A stretch of DNA of 64,000 nt from Melieria omissa. Its lineage: Eukaryota > Arthropoda > Insecta > Diptera > Ulidiidae. Below are positions 26,261 through 38,400 of this stretch, in pieces. The DNA is taken from contig OZ020267.1 of NCBI GenBank assembly GCA_963971225.1, forward strand, positions 150,651,920 through 150,715,919. Direction: 5' to 3'. Every line of letters begins with the position of its first letter. Positions within the stretch are counted from its first letter, which is position 1. The notes under the pieces are model-generated. The model made no database searches. It was given only the letters and a program-made list of their open reading frames with translations, and was not told where the DNA came from. A program made the position numbers and the translations under genes.

Positions 26261-28230
26261 AAGCTTTTTTTGAACCTTTTTTTTTAATTTACGCAGTTTC
26301 AAGAAATGTACTCCTTGGATTTAATTTTTATTCTATTTGTTTTATTTTTTTATTTTTTCTTAATAACAAATTATACAACTTTTTTATTTTATATATTTAT
26401 TAAATTTTTTTTTTGTTTTGAATGTTTTTTAAAAATTATTTACGAATTTAATAAAAATTTATAATTTTTTTGTTGATTTGTTTTTATTCTACTTATTTGT
26501 TTTTAATTTTGTATTTTTAATTTTATTTATTTATTTTTTATTTTTTTAATTTTATTTATTTTTTTACTTTATTTACTTTTTATTTTCAATTTTTCTTTTC
26601 TTGCTTTTTACTTTTATTTGTTTTTAATTTTGTATTTTTTAGTTTTTTTTATTTATTTTTAATTTTTTTAATTTTATTTATTTATTTTACAAATAATAAT
26701 ATTTTTAATTTTTTCTTTTCTTGCTTTTTATTTCTATTTGTTTTAATTTTGTATTTTTTAATTTTTTTATTTAAAAACAAATAACTTGTTTTTAATTTTG
26801 AATTTTTGAATTTTTTATTCAAAAACAAATAATTATATTTAAAAATTTTTTTCTTGCTTTTTATTTCTAACGACTTATGTTTACTGCTGTTCATCATGGA
26901 TTTAGTTGTTTTATTTTGTATTTTTATATAATTTTATATCAAATTTTTATTACTAAAGTTTTATGTTTTTGGCTTTATTTATTTATTTTAGTTGGTATTT
27001 TATTTAGTTTTTTATTTTTAAAGCTATTTTTTGCTGATGTATTTGTTTTTTTTACTGTATTTATTTAAAATTTATTTTTTATTAATTTATGTATTTCATT
27101 TTTTGAACTATTTCCTATGTTTTTTTATTCCTAAAGTGTCGTTTAAGTTTTTTTAATATTTACAATTTCTTTTTTTTTAATTTTTTATTTTTGTATATTT
27201 TTTATTTTTAAATAATATTTTAATATTTGCGTTTCCTTTTTTTATATTTTATTTTTAATGTTTTTTTGTTTTGATTTATTTGCGTTTAATTTCATTTTTT
27301 ATTTTATTTTTAATATTTTGTTTTTATTGTTAGTTTTTATTTTCCAGTATTTGATTATTTAATCATTTGATTAAATTTATTTCCTGATTTCTTCATTTAT
27401 TTGTATAACTTATTTTAAAAACATACTTTAATTTTTGCGTTTCATTTTTTTATACTTAATTTTTATTTTTTTTCTTGATAGATATATTTTTTATTTTATT
27501 TTTATTTTTTTCTTTTCATTTTAAGTTTTTATTTTCCAATAATTGATTAATTAATCAAATTAATAATTTGTTTTTCCTGATTTCTTCATTTATTTTTATA
27601 ATTTATTATGTTTTATTTCTTAACTTTCTACTTCGTTCTCGTTGTTTTTATAAACTTAGTTTATTTCTTTTTTATGCTGTTTTCATTATTTTTTGTTTTG
27701 TTTTTTATGCCGTTTGTTTTTTATTTACTGTTTTTTAAAGATCTATTAAAAATCAAATCTATTCAAAATCAAATTTAATGACTTTAATTTTTGTATTTTA
27801 TTTTTTGTATTTAAATGTTTTTTTAATTAATAATAATTTAATTTATTTTTAATAATAATTTAATTAATGTTTTTTTCATGTTTTTAACTATTATTTAATA
27901 TTTTCACTTTTATTTTTATTTTACTTTTTTTATTTAAATGTTTTTTCTTAGTTAATGTTTATTATTTTTTTAATTATTATTTTGAATTTTAACTTTAGTT
28001 TATTTTAAGATATTTTGGATATTTATTTTTTACTATATTTATTTTATAATTTTTAAATTATGTTGTGCTACTGTATTTCTTGTTTAATTTGTTAATGTTT
28101 ATTTTTTAATTTTTTTTCAAATATTATTTCCATATAATTATATTTTATATTTAATTATTAATTATTTTTTATATAATTATTTCATTTCATATTTTTTTCT
28201 TTTTATTTTTAATAACAAACAAAAATTCTT
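26261..28230. repeat. 2-kb T-rich low-complexity tract
   Basis: It is almost entirely T and A with T in large excess on the + strand, and built from TTTTTATTT/TTTAATTTT variants. Local duplications are visible, for example TTTCTTTTCTTGCTTTTTA at about 26590 and 26713. I see no gene. Confidence 0.8.
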
Positions 28231-31200
28231 AAATCTTCTAACCGTCACTCAAGTAATTTCGCAATGGATTGAACCAGTTTCACTTCAACTACTTTGATAC
28301 AAGTTTCTCAATCAACTTTTTGCAATGAATTTCCAATTGCAAAAATCCTACTACACCTCATTTAAAGTACATAAACCCATTGCAATCCACTGTCGTCATG
28401 CACACAACAAAGAAAAAGGCGCATTAATGGCATTTAAAGTGCAATCAATTGCTGGCCAAGTAGCAGCCGGCTGTCATGTTCGATCATAAAACGTACGAAT
28501 CCATTAAAAATCAATCAAAATCGATAACAAAAGCGACAGCGAATGCAACACAATCACTAAATTGCAGTCACGCAGAAGGTGTTTTTGTTATAAATGCTCA
28601 AAGAAATATCTACAATGAAGACAAATTAACAAAAAATAATAGATAGGAATATACAAAACTAACAAAACAGCCGAAAGCCTACACAGCATGACATCGAAAA
28701 GTCGGTAGTTGAGCTGAATTCAGTGATTGGTCGTTGTCAAAAAATCGCTGCTGTTCTACAGCATCACGCTGCATATGTTTAAATGTTTTTAACACAAAAG
28801 CGAGACGGCGCACGTGGTTCGCTGCTCGCTGCACAGACAACCGGCGGCAAAGCGCACCCAACTGCTGCGGCATCCTTGAAAACCAATTCAACAGCAAAAT
28901 AAAACGTTATGTGTGCGTGGAGACAAGGTTGAGCGTGGCTCACATGTTAAGCCACCATATCAGATTAACTGCTGTAGCACCTTTCGAATGGCAAACACAA
29001 AACAAAAAAACAACAAACAAATCGGCTCTCGGTTGTTAATAGACTTGCTGCGACGACGGCAGACGAGTACGACAGTGTTGACGATGCGACTGATATGTCA
29101 TTTGCCGATTATTAATTTCACAGTGGCGCAGGTGAACGTGATCTCATCGCACATTAGTCATTGGTTTATTTTAAAAACAGTTATTGAAACGAAAATGCTG
29201 ACGAAACCAAAGAAAGAAGAGATGAGACAAGACAAAATTTAATTGTAGTTGAAGATAGAGAAGAAAATTGTTGAAGATGTGGCAACATTCAGTGAGAAAT
29301 TAAACAAAACTAAATATTATAATTAAATTTCAGTTAAAAAACAGCTAAATAAGATTTGATGTAAAAATTTTTTAAGCTAAAAAACAGCTTAATAAAATTT
29401 TATGTAAAATTTCGTGAAGCTAAAAAAACAGCTAAATCAAATTTTATGTGAAAAAGGGAGAAAAATTTAAATCACATACTGACTGACTGAGATAATTTAA
29501 CAAGAGTTTATACATATTTAGTGGACAAAAATTGTATTTGATTTTATTCGAATTTCGGATACATTGAGATCTTACAGTGCGCTGCCAAATTACTTTAGAA
29601 GCTTTAAATCTTCGAGCATAAAATTAGGCAACTTTCAAACTTCCAGCACGAAAAGGAAATAAACCAAATCGTGTCAGCTGCTCTGCACTGTGTCCACTCA
29701 CGACGCACCTAAACTGAACTAACTTAACTTAATTAGTGATCAGCGGCCAACATATGAAAATTGCATTAGAATGCTGCAAAGTTGGCACAAAACATAAAAA
29801 AGGCCAAGGCACACACACACAATAAGGCTTGCAGCAGCAGCACTGCGAAGGCTGCAGCGATTGGCGACTAAAGCAAATACATTGCAACAATGTTGCTGAT
29901 CGGTGCGCACGGCCTTTGTGTGCTCTATCATGATTTGACAACTGGTGGTCAGTTCTGTTCACTTTGGCGTTTATGAGCTGATAAATTGAAGTTTATAAAG
30001 TCGAAGAGTGGCGCAAGCAGCTGGTCAGGGAATGGAATTTTGCCACACTAAAGCTTTTATTGATGGGTGTAGCACTGAGCTAATAGAAAAACAAATACAA
30101 TATACAGATTTGAAATCTCTTTAAGTTTTAAAAAATCTTTTGTTTGGCCGTGTTTACCAGAGTTTTGTGCTTATAAAGACTGTAGACACTTTAAGCAACT
30201 TTAATAAAATTTTTACACTTCTTTCAAACAAAATTCCACCTCATTCTCATCATTGCTGTCCCACACACACCTTGACTTTTCTCTTCTGGTATTTGTTAAA
30301 AATACAAAAAAAAAACAACTTAAATAGTTCATTAATAACAAATCGACTGCAATCGCTTACTTACAAATTCCACGCATGTGTCTTCAGTCTTTCGTTCATA
30401 GTGCAATTAATTAGTGTTCTAAACGCAAGCAGCCTAACGCGTCCAGCCAGCCCTACAGCGATATTATCACACAAAAAAAATTCTGTAGTTCACCTTTTGG
30501 TCGTAGTCTGTCATTTGTTTTTGGCGCAGCGCACGAGTTAAAGGCGCAGCGCATGCGCGGCCTTGTAATTTACTATCACCTAATTGATAGTCATGCCCAA
30601 CTTTGACTAATTAATTACACTTTTTCATTGTCAAACTGTCACTGGCTGTGGCCATGCTGGCGACGCCAACACCAACAACAACAATAATGCCAATATCGCT
30701 ATCGCCATTCGCCTGTTGCTGTCGTTGTCGCTGTGGTGCTGTCGCACTATCTCTACGTTTCGCCGCTTCTGTGGTCGCTGCCCTTACACAAACAACAAAA
30801 AACAACAACAACAACAACACTAGCGCAACGAAAGTCCTTTGCACGCATGACAAGTGCACATTTTTCATGCGCGCCTTTATTTAGCCGCAATAAATAAATC
30901 TTGTAGGCGCGCTCAGACATACGTACACCAGTGGCTGGCGAGCGTTTTGCCGTTTTGCGTAATTGCATGACTGCGTGCGCTGCGTGCATTGTGTGTGCCG
31001 CGGTGCAGTGTCAGTGAGCGGACGCATTCGATTTGGAGCGCAAGGCGACTGTGCATGGCAGTGAACAGCACCATGACTGGCAATTTCAGTGGTCACAGCC
31101 GTTTTCGGTGAAGGGTAATGCTGCGCATAAAAGAGAAAGGACATGGATCGGGCACTGTGGACTGTGGACTAGCAATTTGCGTTCTCTCGTATCGTTTGAA

Positions 31201-32358
31201 AGTTGTTATGCGATAATAGCGACACCAGCTCTATGCTCATTGGCGATTATAAAGCAATAAATGAGCCACTCAGACGCATTAAGGATATAATGAATGGCAA
31301 TAAGCAAATATACTCCAACTGGGTCAACACGGCCGAGTGTTTTGACAGCTCTGAGTAATGCTGATCGTATCGCCAAATGAGCGCAGCGTGACTGGGAACT
31401 TTTATTGCCAGAACCAAAAGACTTGAATAAGCGTTGTTGCAGAGGCTGAAAAAGAACTAGAATGGTTTTTTTGTTATGTTTTCCTTTACAGCAGAAAATA
31501 TTATGGCACATTTCACATTCAACAGCACACTGCGTTCTTAATATGTCAACGAATCATTCATCAAAAATATGTCACCAATCATTGACTGACAAAATATTCG
31601 TTGCTACCTGCGATCACAACGCAATTCAGTGAAAATTTCATAAATTTCAAAAACGACGCATGTGCGTGAGAAGAACTCACAGTCATGGCTACGTGCTGCA
31701 ATCCAGTTCAGACCTTCAACACAACGAAGCCAGCAGACGTGTCCAACGCAGTGTGAGTGCGACTATCGTCGTCACACGTCTACGCACAACGCGTCAAATG
31801 GCACCAAATACCAACTGTGCGCACCCAAAATTCTGCCGCCGCCATCGACCACTACTCGTTGTGATAAGCGTGCCGCGGCTCGGAGTCAGGTGTCATTTAC
31901 CTGCGCAAACATCGACATTTTTGCACTTTTCTACCGAACCCGGACAACTGTGACATCGAGTTTTTTCACCCTTGCCATGTGGGTTTCGAAGTTTCGCTCT
32001 TTCGAATTTGTTGATTTTTCTTTCGTTTGGGTGTGTTGCGTTTTAATGTTGGTTTCTTGCTTATTTTATCACTTTTTTCTTTTTGGGTTTTTATTTGCTG
32101 TCACTACATGAAACTGAGTGTGTGTGTGAAATTTTAAGTGAATCACTTTAAAGCGAAATCTCATTACTTTTCGTATGTTTAGTGCGCGTCAAGTGTCAAT
32201 CGTTGGCCACTTGAGGCATTGTAAGCTGCTTAAAAGCCACAATTTTTGCTGCTCATCGTTTTATGCTTACTTCATGCGTTTTGTTTTTGTTAGCATTTAA
32301 GTATTTCTTTAAATTTTAGAGACATTTTAATTAACTTTTCTTGTTTTCTTCTCTTTCG
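28231..32358. other. Non-coding stretch just upstream of the dumpy start exon
   Basis: This is unique sequence with a few purine-rich and CAA-rich patches (about 30797-30820). I see no coding signature or convincing exon. If the 17.4-kb exon belongs to dumpy, this is intron. Otherwise it may also contain promoter and enhancer DNA. Confidence 0.45.
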
Positions 32359-32364
32359 TTACAG

Positions 32365-32420
32365 CAAAAATGAAAATATTTTTGCCACTAGTCACGTGGA
32401 TAGTGCTACTTTCGAGTACA
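32365..32420 (+). CDS. dpy: dumpy first coding exon: short 5' UTR and signal peptide
   Basis: A strong acceptor (pyrimidine-rich tract ending TTACAG at 32359-32364) is followed by CAAAA and an ATG at 32370. The 17 codons read MKIFLPLVTWIVLLSST, a positively charged start and then a hydrophobic core, as in a secretory signal peptide. The exon stops at a consensus donor GTAAGT (32421-32426) in phase 0, which matches the in-frame start of the next exon. I chose this ATG because it is the only one between the acceptor and the donor. The acceptor means that transcription begins further upstream and that at least one non-coding exon exists. Confidence 0.85.
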
Positions 32421-35400
32421 GTAAGTATATAGATATTGATTTTATATACAATAAGTTTGCTATATAGTTTGTATGTATATAGTGTGTGACATAGTGTGTG
32501 GAGCAATTTTATATAAAAAAAAATGTGTATATCTTTATACAGAACATCCACTTTTACTTTACTCGAAATAGTTTAACTCTTCATTAGCATTTTCCAATTG
32601 AAAAAATCGTTTTCTAAATTAAACAAAAGACTGAAGAACAAAACTTGCAATGTACAGATATATTATTCCCCTTAAAAAACCCAAAAACTTTCTCTACAAT
32701 TGTTTAATATTCTTCTTCCAATTAAAAAAATCTTTTTCTAAATTAAACAAAAGACTCAAGAACAAAACTTGCAATGTACAGATAAATTATTCCCCTTAAC
32801 AAACCCAAAAACTTTCTCTACAATTTCTTAATATTCCAACGCCAAACACAGGCATTCTTCGATCGTGCTTTGGGCCTTTGTGCCCCTTCGAACTCAGTGG
32901 GAACTAGTTTGCTTTTCAACTGCACTGTTGAAAGCTTTAGTCTTCTACTGCATCTATCACAAATCAACTATTCTTATATTTCCTTAATTTCCTCATTAAG
33001 ACGGCCTTCAAAATGTTTCACTTGAAATGCTAATGAAGAGACAAAAAAAAAATTAAGAAAGCAGCACGTTCAGAATTTATGAGCCACAAGAATTTAGATA
33101 TGCTTTGTGTCAGCTCACCACTTCAACTCAACACTTTATTAGCGACGCACGCACCAGTATGCACACAGTTTTTGTTAAGCCCTTCTCTTCTTCTTCTTAC
33201 ATTTGAGTAGAGTACAGAAACCCAAATTAATTCGATGCATAAATCAATCTATCTATGACAAAGTCAAGTTGCATCAAAGTTAACGACCGCTCAGACCAAC
33301 AATAAACGTAATTATTGACACAAATTATGTTAATTCAAGCAAAAATTCAGCGCAATTTCTTTCAAGTGAAAGAAGAAGAAGAAGAAAAATTAGCAAGTCA
33401 AGTAGGAAATTATCGCTTTTAAGCACCAATGCAAGCATTAGAATTCTGCTGAAATGCAAATAGACACAGTAAAAAAGTTTTATATGGCCCAGCAGACAGT
33501 TTACAGAACGTAAACATACTGGAACTTTTTACTGCTAACCTAGTATTTTTTTCGTTGGCCGCGCTCCCAAGCAGCCAATCAACATGACGTATAAAAAAGT
33601 AAGTGGTACTTTTTCCGGTCGCAACGTCAATTTATGTCGCATTTGCTAATGAATCGTAAAGAGAGACAAAAAACCAACAGTTCCAACAAAGACAACCAAA
33701 GTAGAAAAGTAAATAAAATTACAGTGAGAAAGAGGCAAAGAAAGCGCAATGCGATCAGAGACGAAAGGCCGCTTTGCAAAATGGCCAAAGCAACAGAAAC
33801 CCCAGAGACAAACTATAACAGCAACAGCGTAAAAACGGTCAACGACTATGTTTCGTTGTAGTAGATGACATGAAGAACATCAAAAGCAACAACAATAATA
33901 GCAACGACGTAATGATCAAGAATAGCCGCATTAGCTGTAAAAGTCAAAAGATAGTCATCGATTTGTTGTCGAAATGATTCAGTGGAGAGCAACAGGCACC
34001 GCTAGGGCGCAAAACAACAAAACTAAAAACACACAGAATAGCATAGACATCAATAAATGGAAAAATAAATTCTACAAATGAAAAGATAACAACAAAATTT
34101 GGCCAAAAAGTGGCTGCAAAGGTTATTGACTTCTTGCGTAAGGCAAGAAAACGAAGATAGCAAAAGAATATAATTTGATTTGACGCTTTTGAAGCTATAG
34201 ATCTGTTGCTGTATATATGTGTGTGCGTGAGTGTTTAATTCTATGTCAGTTTTAATTAATTTAACTTGATTAGCTGTCAGCTAATTAAAATGACTGATGC
34301 GTTTGCAAAACATAGAATTTGAAGGGAAATCAAAAGACTTAAGCAACAAACTGATTAATAGATGGCGCTGTGAGACTGTAATTAATTGTTGTTTGATTGC
34401 TGAATAAAAGTCGCAGCAGAATTTTAAAAAGTCAACATAAGTGATCACTTGGAACAAAAGACTTAAGACACAAACTTAACTTCTAATTGAAATATTTACA
34501 CAAATAAAGTGATTAAAAGTCGCAGCAGAATTTTCAAAAAGTCAACATAAGTGATCACTTGGAACAAAAGACTTAAGACACAAACTTACCACAAATAAAG
34601 TAATAGTGAATGCATTGGAAAATGAAAGCAACTTAGAAGCACAAACGACAGCGGTCTTCCTCGTCATTCGGCACTCACTCACTCAGGGGCGGATTCAGAA
34701 AAATATTTTGGAGCGGGTTTCAAGAAATAATTCTTCAATATTCATAAAATGCCAAACAAAACCTTTTCATTTGTATGTAAACAGTTTTAAAGTCGACCTC
34801 AATGTTTCGGGGGAATTTTAGCCCCCAAAAACCCCCCTGAATCCGTCACTGCACTGCACTCACTCATTGCTTTGGAATATTGCAATTAAAAATACTGCGA
34901 AATTAAATCAACTGAGGCGCATAGCCACTGTACAACCATTACAACAACAACAACATTCAAGTGTAATTTGGCAGCAAAAACGTTGAAAAGCACACGATAA
35001 GCACCTCGACGCTTCACAAAAACAACATTATCTGCTACACTTGACGCCATTGACAGTTATAACTGTTGCAATTGTCATCGCCGTGCTGCATGTGACTGAG
35101 CGCTTAGCTGTCACAATGCAAACACCAAATTTCATGTGCACCTGCCAAAGCCAAACTCACGAGTTGTAAAGAAAATGAAATAAAAACAAAAACATTAACA
35201 AAAACTTATACAAGTAAACGAAAATATTGTGCTGCTTAATGAGTTTAATTGCCGCTGCAAATGCATTTGACGCTGCAACGCGCAGCGCTGCCTTGACTCG
35301 TGCTGCTGAGCGCAGACAATGTCATGGGACTTTTCGTTCGCATTGTCTCGTTTGTTTGTTATTGGCAGCTTTTCATATTGTCTTGTTTGCTGCTACTCTC

Positions 35401-38400
35401 ATGCGGTGTTAGCTTGTCAATTGATAAGATTTGCTGTTGCCGTTGGCACATTTTCCGCTGCCAATACAGTAGTCAACTATTGTTCTGCAACGCGACAAGG
35501 TCGCCAGTAAGCCTCCTAGTCGCATCTGCGTTACTACGGAGCATGCAAACCAGCGCCAGTAAAAAAACTCACACAGCAACGCTTACAACTCAATTATACA
35601 CTTGTGTGTGCTTGTACAGCGTTGGTGATAAAATCTTTTTGCGCACTTCAAACTTGAACTTGACAGCTTTGACGGTTCTTTCCACGACGCTAAAAAAAAC
35701 ACAAGAAGCATTAAAACAACACGGCAGCACAGTTCTTGGCTGCTTGAAAGCACTTGAAAGCGCCGCCAACATGACGTTATTGTTTTAAATATAATTTCAA
35801 TTATTTAGTTAATAACTTCATTTGGTGTACATGATGTGTGCGTTTGTGTGCGGCAACGACTTACAACATGTGCAGCCATTAAAAAGCTGTTTGGGCAGCG
35901 CCTCTAATTGATTTCTCTTCAAAGAATTCCACTCATCAGCTAAACAATTCTCAACGACGCTGTCAGTCGTTGGGTCGTACGTGCGCCTCATTCGCTCATA
36001 TAAACTCATATAAACATGCGCCCATACATCTTAAGGTTATTTCGTTATTGCTGCTACTGCACTTTGGGTTCCACTAGCTTTTTATTTTTTATTTGATTTT
36101 GTTATATGAAAAGCAGAAGCAACGATGCGTAACAATTAGGCATGCAACACAGCTGGAAAAACACATGTTGACCCATTGTTAATGAGCGGTGGAGATGGCG
36201 AAAAGAGCCTTGTGAGCTTTTAGCGGCAACAAAGCATTGCAAATATGCTTTTAAATTAGATTTGAATGGATTGTGATTTCATGCACATGACTTGTCAGCA
36301 TAGGTGGAAGAAGATTTAAGAATTGTTGCCTATACAAACAATCAACACTTAGTGTCTAAATTTTTCCCACGTCTACACAATTAAGTTGACCATATTTTTA
36401 CTTATTTTTCTATGCCAGACAATTTATGCTAAAACGCTTCTTTTCTATGTTTTTCAGGTATATTCACAAATAAAAACAGCACAACCCACAAGTCTAAAAC
36501 ACAGTCGATTTCGTGGCGAAGTGTTTTTTCTGAATCTCGAAGATGGCTATTTCGGTTGCCAAGTTAATGAGTCTACAGATTATTTACAATTATACGAATT
36601 ATCGAAATTATGCGACGGCAATCAAGACTGCTTTCTTGGTTCCGATGAGCTGAATAAGGAGCTCAAATGCACAAGTAAGTACAAAAGCACTTAGTCGATT
36701 CTCTGGTCGCATTAGCCGCACAAATTGTTGTTGTTAAATTGTAATATCCGTTTGTTAATTGCAGATGACTGTGATAAGGATGACACCCAGTGCACAAATG
36801 GTGTTTGCCTGAATGGCGTCTGCCATTGTAACGACGGTTACGGCGGCTGTAATTGCAATGTTCAAGGTGAGAATATAAACGACACAAAATTAACAATGAC
36901 CAAATGCGATTGCTGGCGCTCGATTAGCAGCATTTAGCACTTGTTTTGGCACTTATTAACAACATTTAGTTAATTGAAATATTTTATAAGATTTACTAAT
37001 CTAAATACTCTTTGTGATCTAATTTTCAGATGAGAACGAATGCAAGTACCGGCCGTGTGATGTTTTCGCGCACTGCACAAACACAATCGGCAGTTTTACG
37101 TGTACCTGCTTTCCTGGCTATCGAGGCGATGGTCTTCATTGCGAAGGTGAGTTTTCTCTTTTGAACTGCACGGTCCCCCAACCCTCCCCCTTGAGCACCA
37201 TTCTGCTCTTTTCCTTTCGTTATGATTATTATTTTCAACTATTAGCTTACCGGCGACTTTGTGCCTCGGCCAATCTTACTTCCGTCAAGCATTGTTGTGT
37301 ACTTTGCATTGTGCGACCCAACAACAATGCCATAAAAAACTACCATAAATACATTTTTATGGGTTGGCAATGCCGTTAACGGTTTATGCTATAAAATAGC
37401 CTTAGAATATAGTAGAGGGAGGGCAGGGAAGCAGAAAACAGAAATGAAAAGAAAACAGCTCAAGTGAACAGCAGAAAAGTGAGCAGCCAGCGTGCAAGTA
37501 ACATACGTTCGGTGTGTGTTGTATGAAGTGGAGGTAAAATAATCCCAGCCATAAAGTGGACTTAAAAGGCAAAAGCAGACAAACACACACTCACACATAG
37601 AGAGAGACAACATAGTGCATCAGTGCATGGCTGTTCGGTATGTGGTAGCAATAGAAGCGGCGTAGATTACACAAAGATGCGCCGATAGCTGATAGGCAAC
37701 TGCGACCGAACCGAACCGGACCCACCAAACCGGCCAGCGTAATTGAGTTTTATAATGTTACGTAATAAAGAGAAGTAGCGTTCTCGGCTATGGCGCGCTG
37801 GCCAGTGTTGTCGCCATGGCCTATGGAGGGCAAAAATGGCTTGGAAATGGCAAATAACAGAAAACACTATAAAAAATGACTCAAATGCCGCACACAGTAG
37901 CAGCGCACTGGAAGGGAAGAAGATGCATTAGAAGTGCCGTGTGCTGGGTTCCTACGGCCGCATGCAACGGTTTGGCGTTGTGGCACTCAGGATATGACGG
38001 AATTTACTTTATTGACATTATTAATTTTTACTCGTGCTAATCTTGAGCAATGTTGGTGTTTTAGCAATGCGAGTTGGTGCAAAGTAAGCGAGCAACTTTC
38101 GAGTTGCTTCAGTGGTCAGATTGAAGCAGATTTGTTTTTTATTTAGGAAACTATAAATTAGATTTGATTTCGTACTGCATAAAGATTTGGTTTTGCTTTA
38201 TTAAAAGATTGGGTTTTGTACTTAAATTACATTTATTGTACTAACCACTAAGCCTGAAAAACAGGGTTTTTGAATTCAACATTGTTTTGAAAAAATTAAA
38301 TATATTGCGCCAAGCTAAATATTAAATGCAGTGTTCTACTGTTTCCACTTTCCACTGTTCTAAAACTTCATAACTTAGTACTAAAATATAAACTAAAATT

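Larger units (their letters stand above)
32421..36457 (+). other. dumpy intron 1 (4,037 bp, phase 0)
   Basis: The intron lies between donor GTAAGT and acceptor TTTTTCAG. It contains a 124-bp tandem duplication (32594-32840), a 109-bp duplication (about 34404-34590), several minus-strand copies of the CTTAAGTC motif and a hAT-like MITE (34684-34851). The rest, including the open frame at 35300-35788, shows nothing I recognise. Confidence 0.75.

Noticed and set aside
29128..29136. Other CAG|GTGAA-type or CAG|GTA words (6578, 18593, 29130, 40975) as further recursive splice sites
   Set aside because: They lack a pyrimidine tract before the AG or a consensus donor after it.
35300..35788. 162-codon plus-strand frame in dumpy intron 1 as a possible nested gene
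   Set aside because: It has no domain, patchy composition and several overlapping frames of similar length. There is no splice or promoter evidence.
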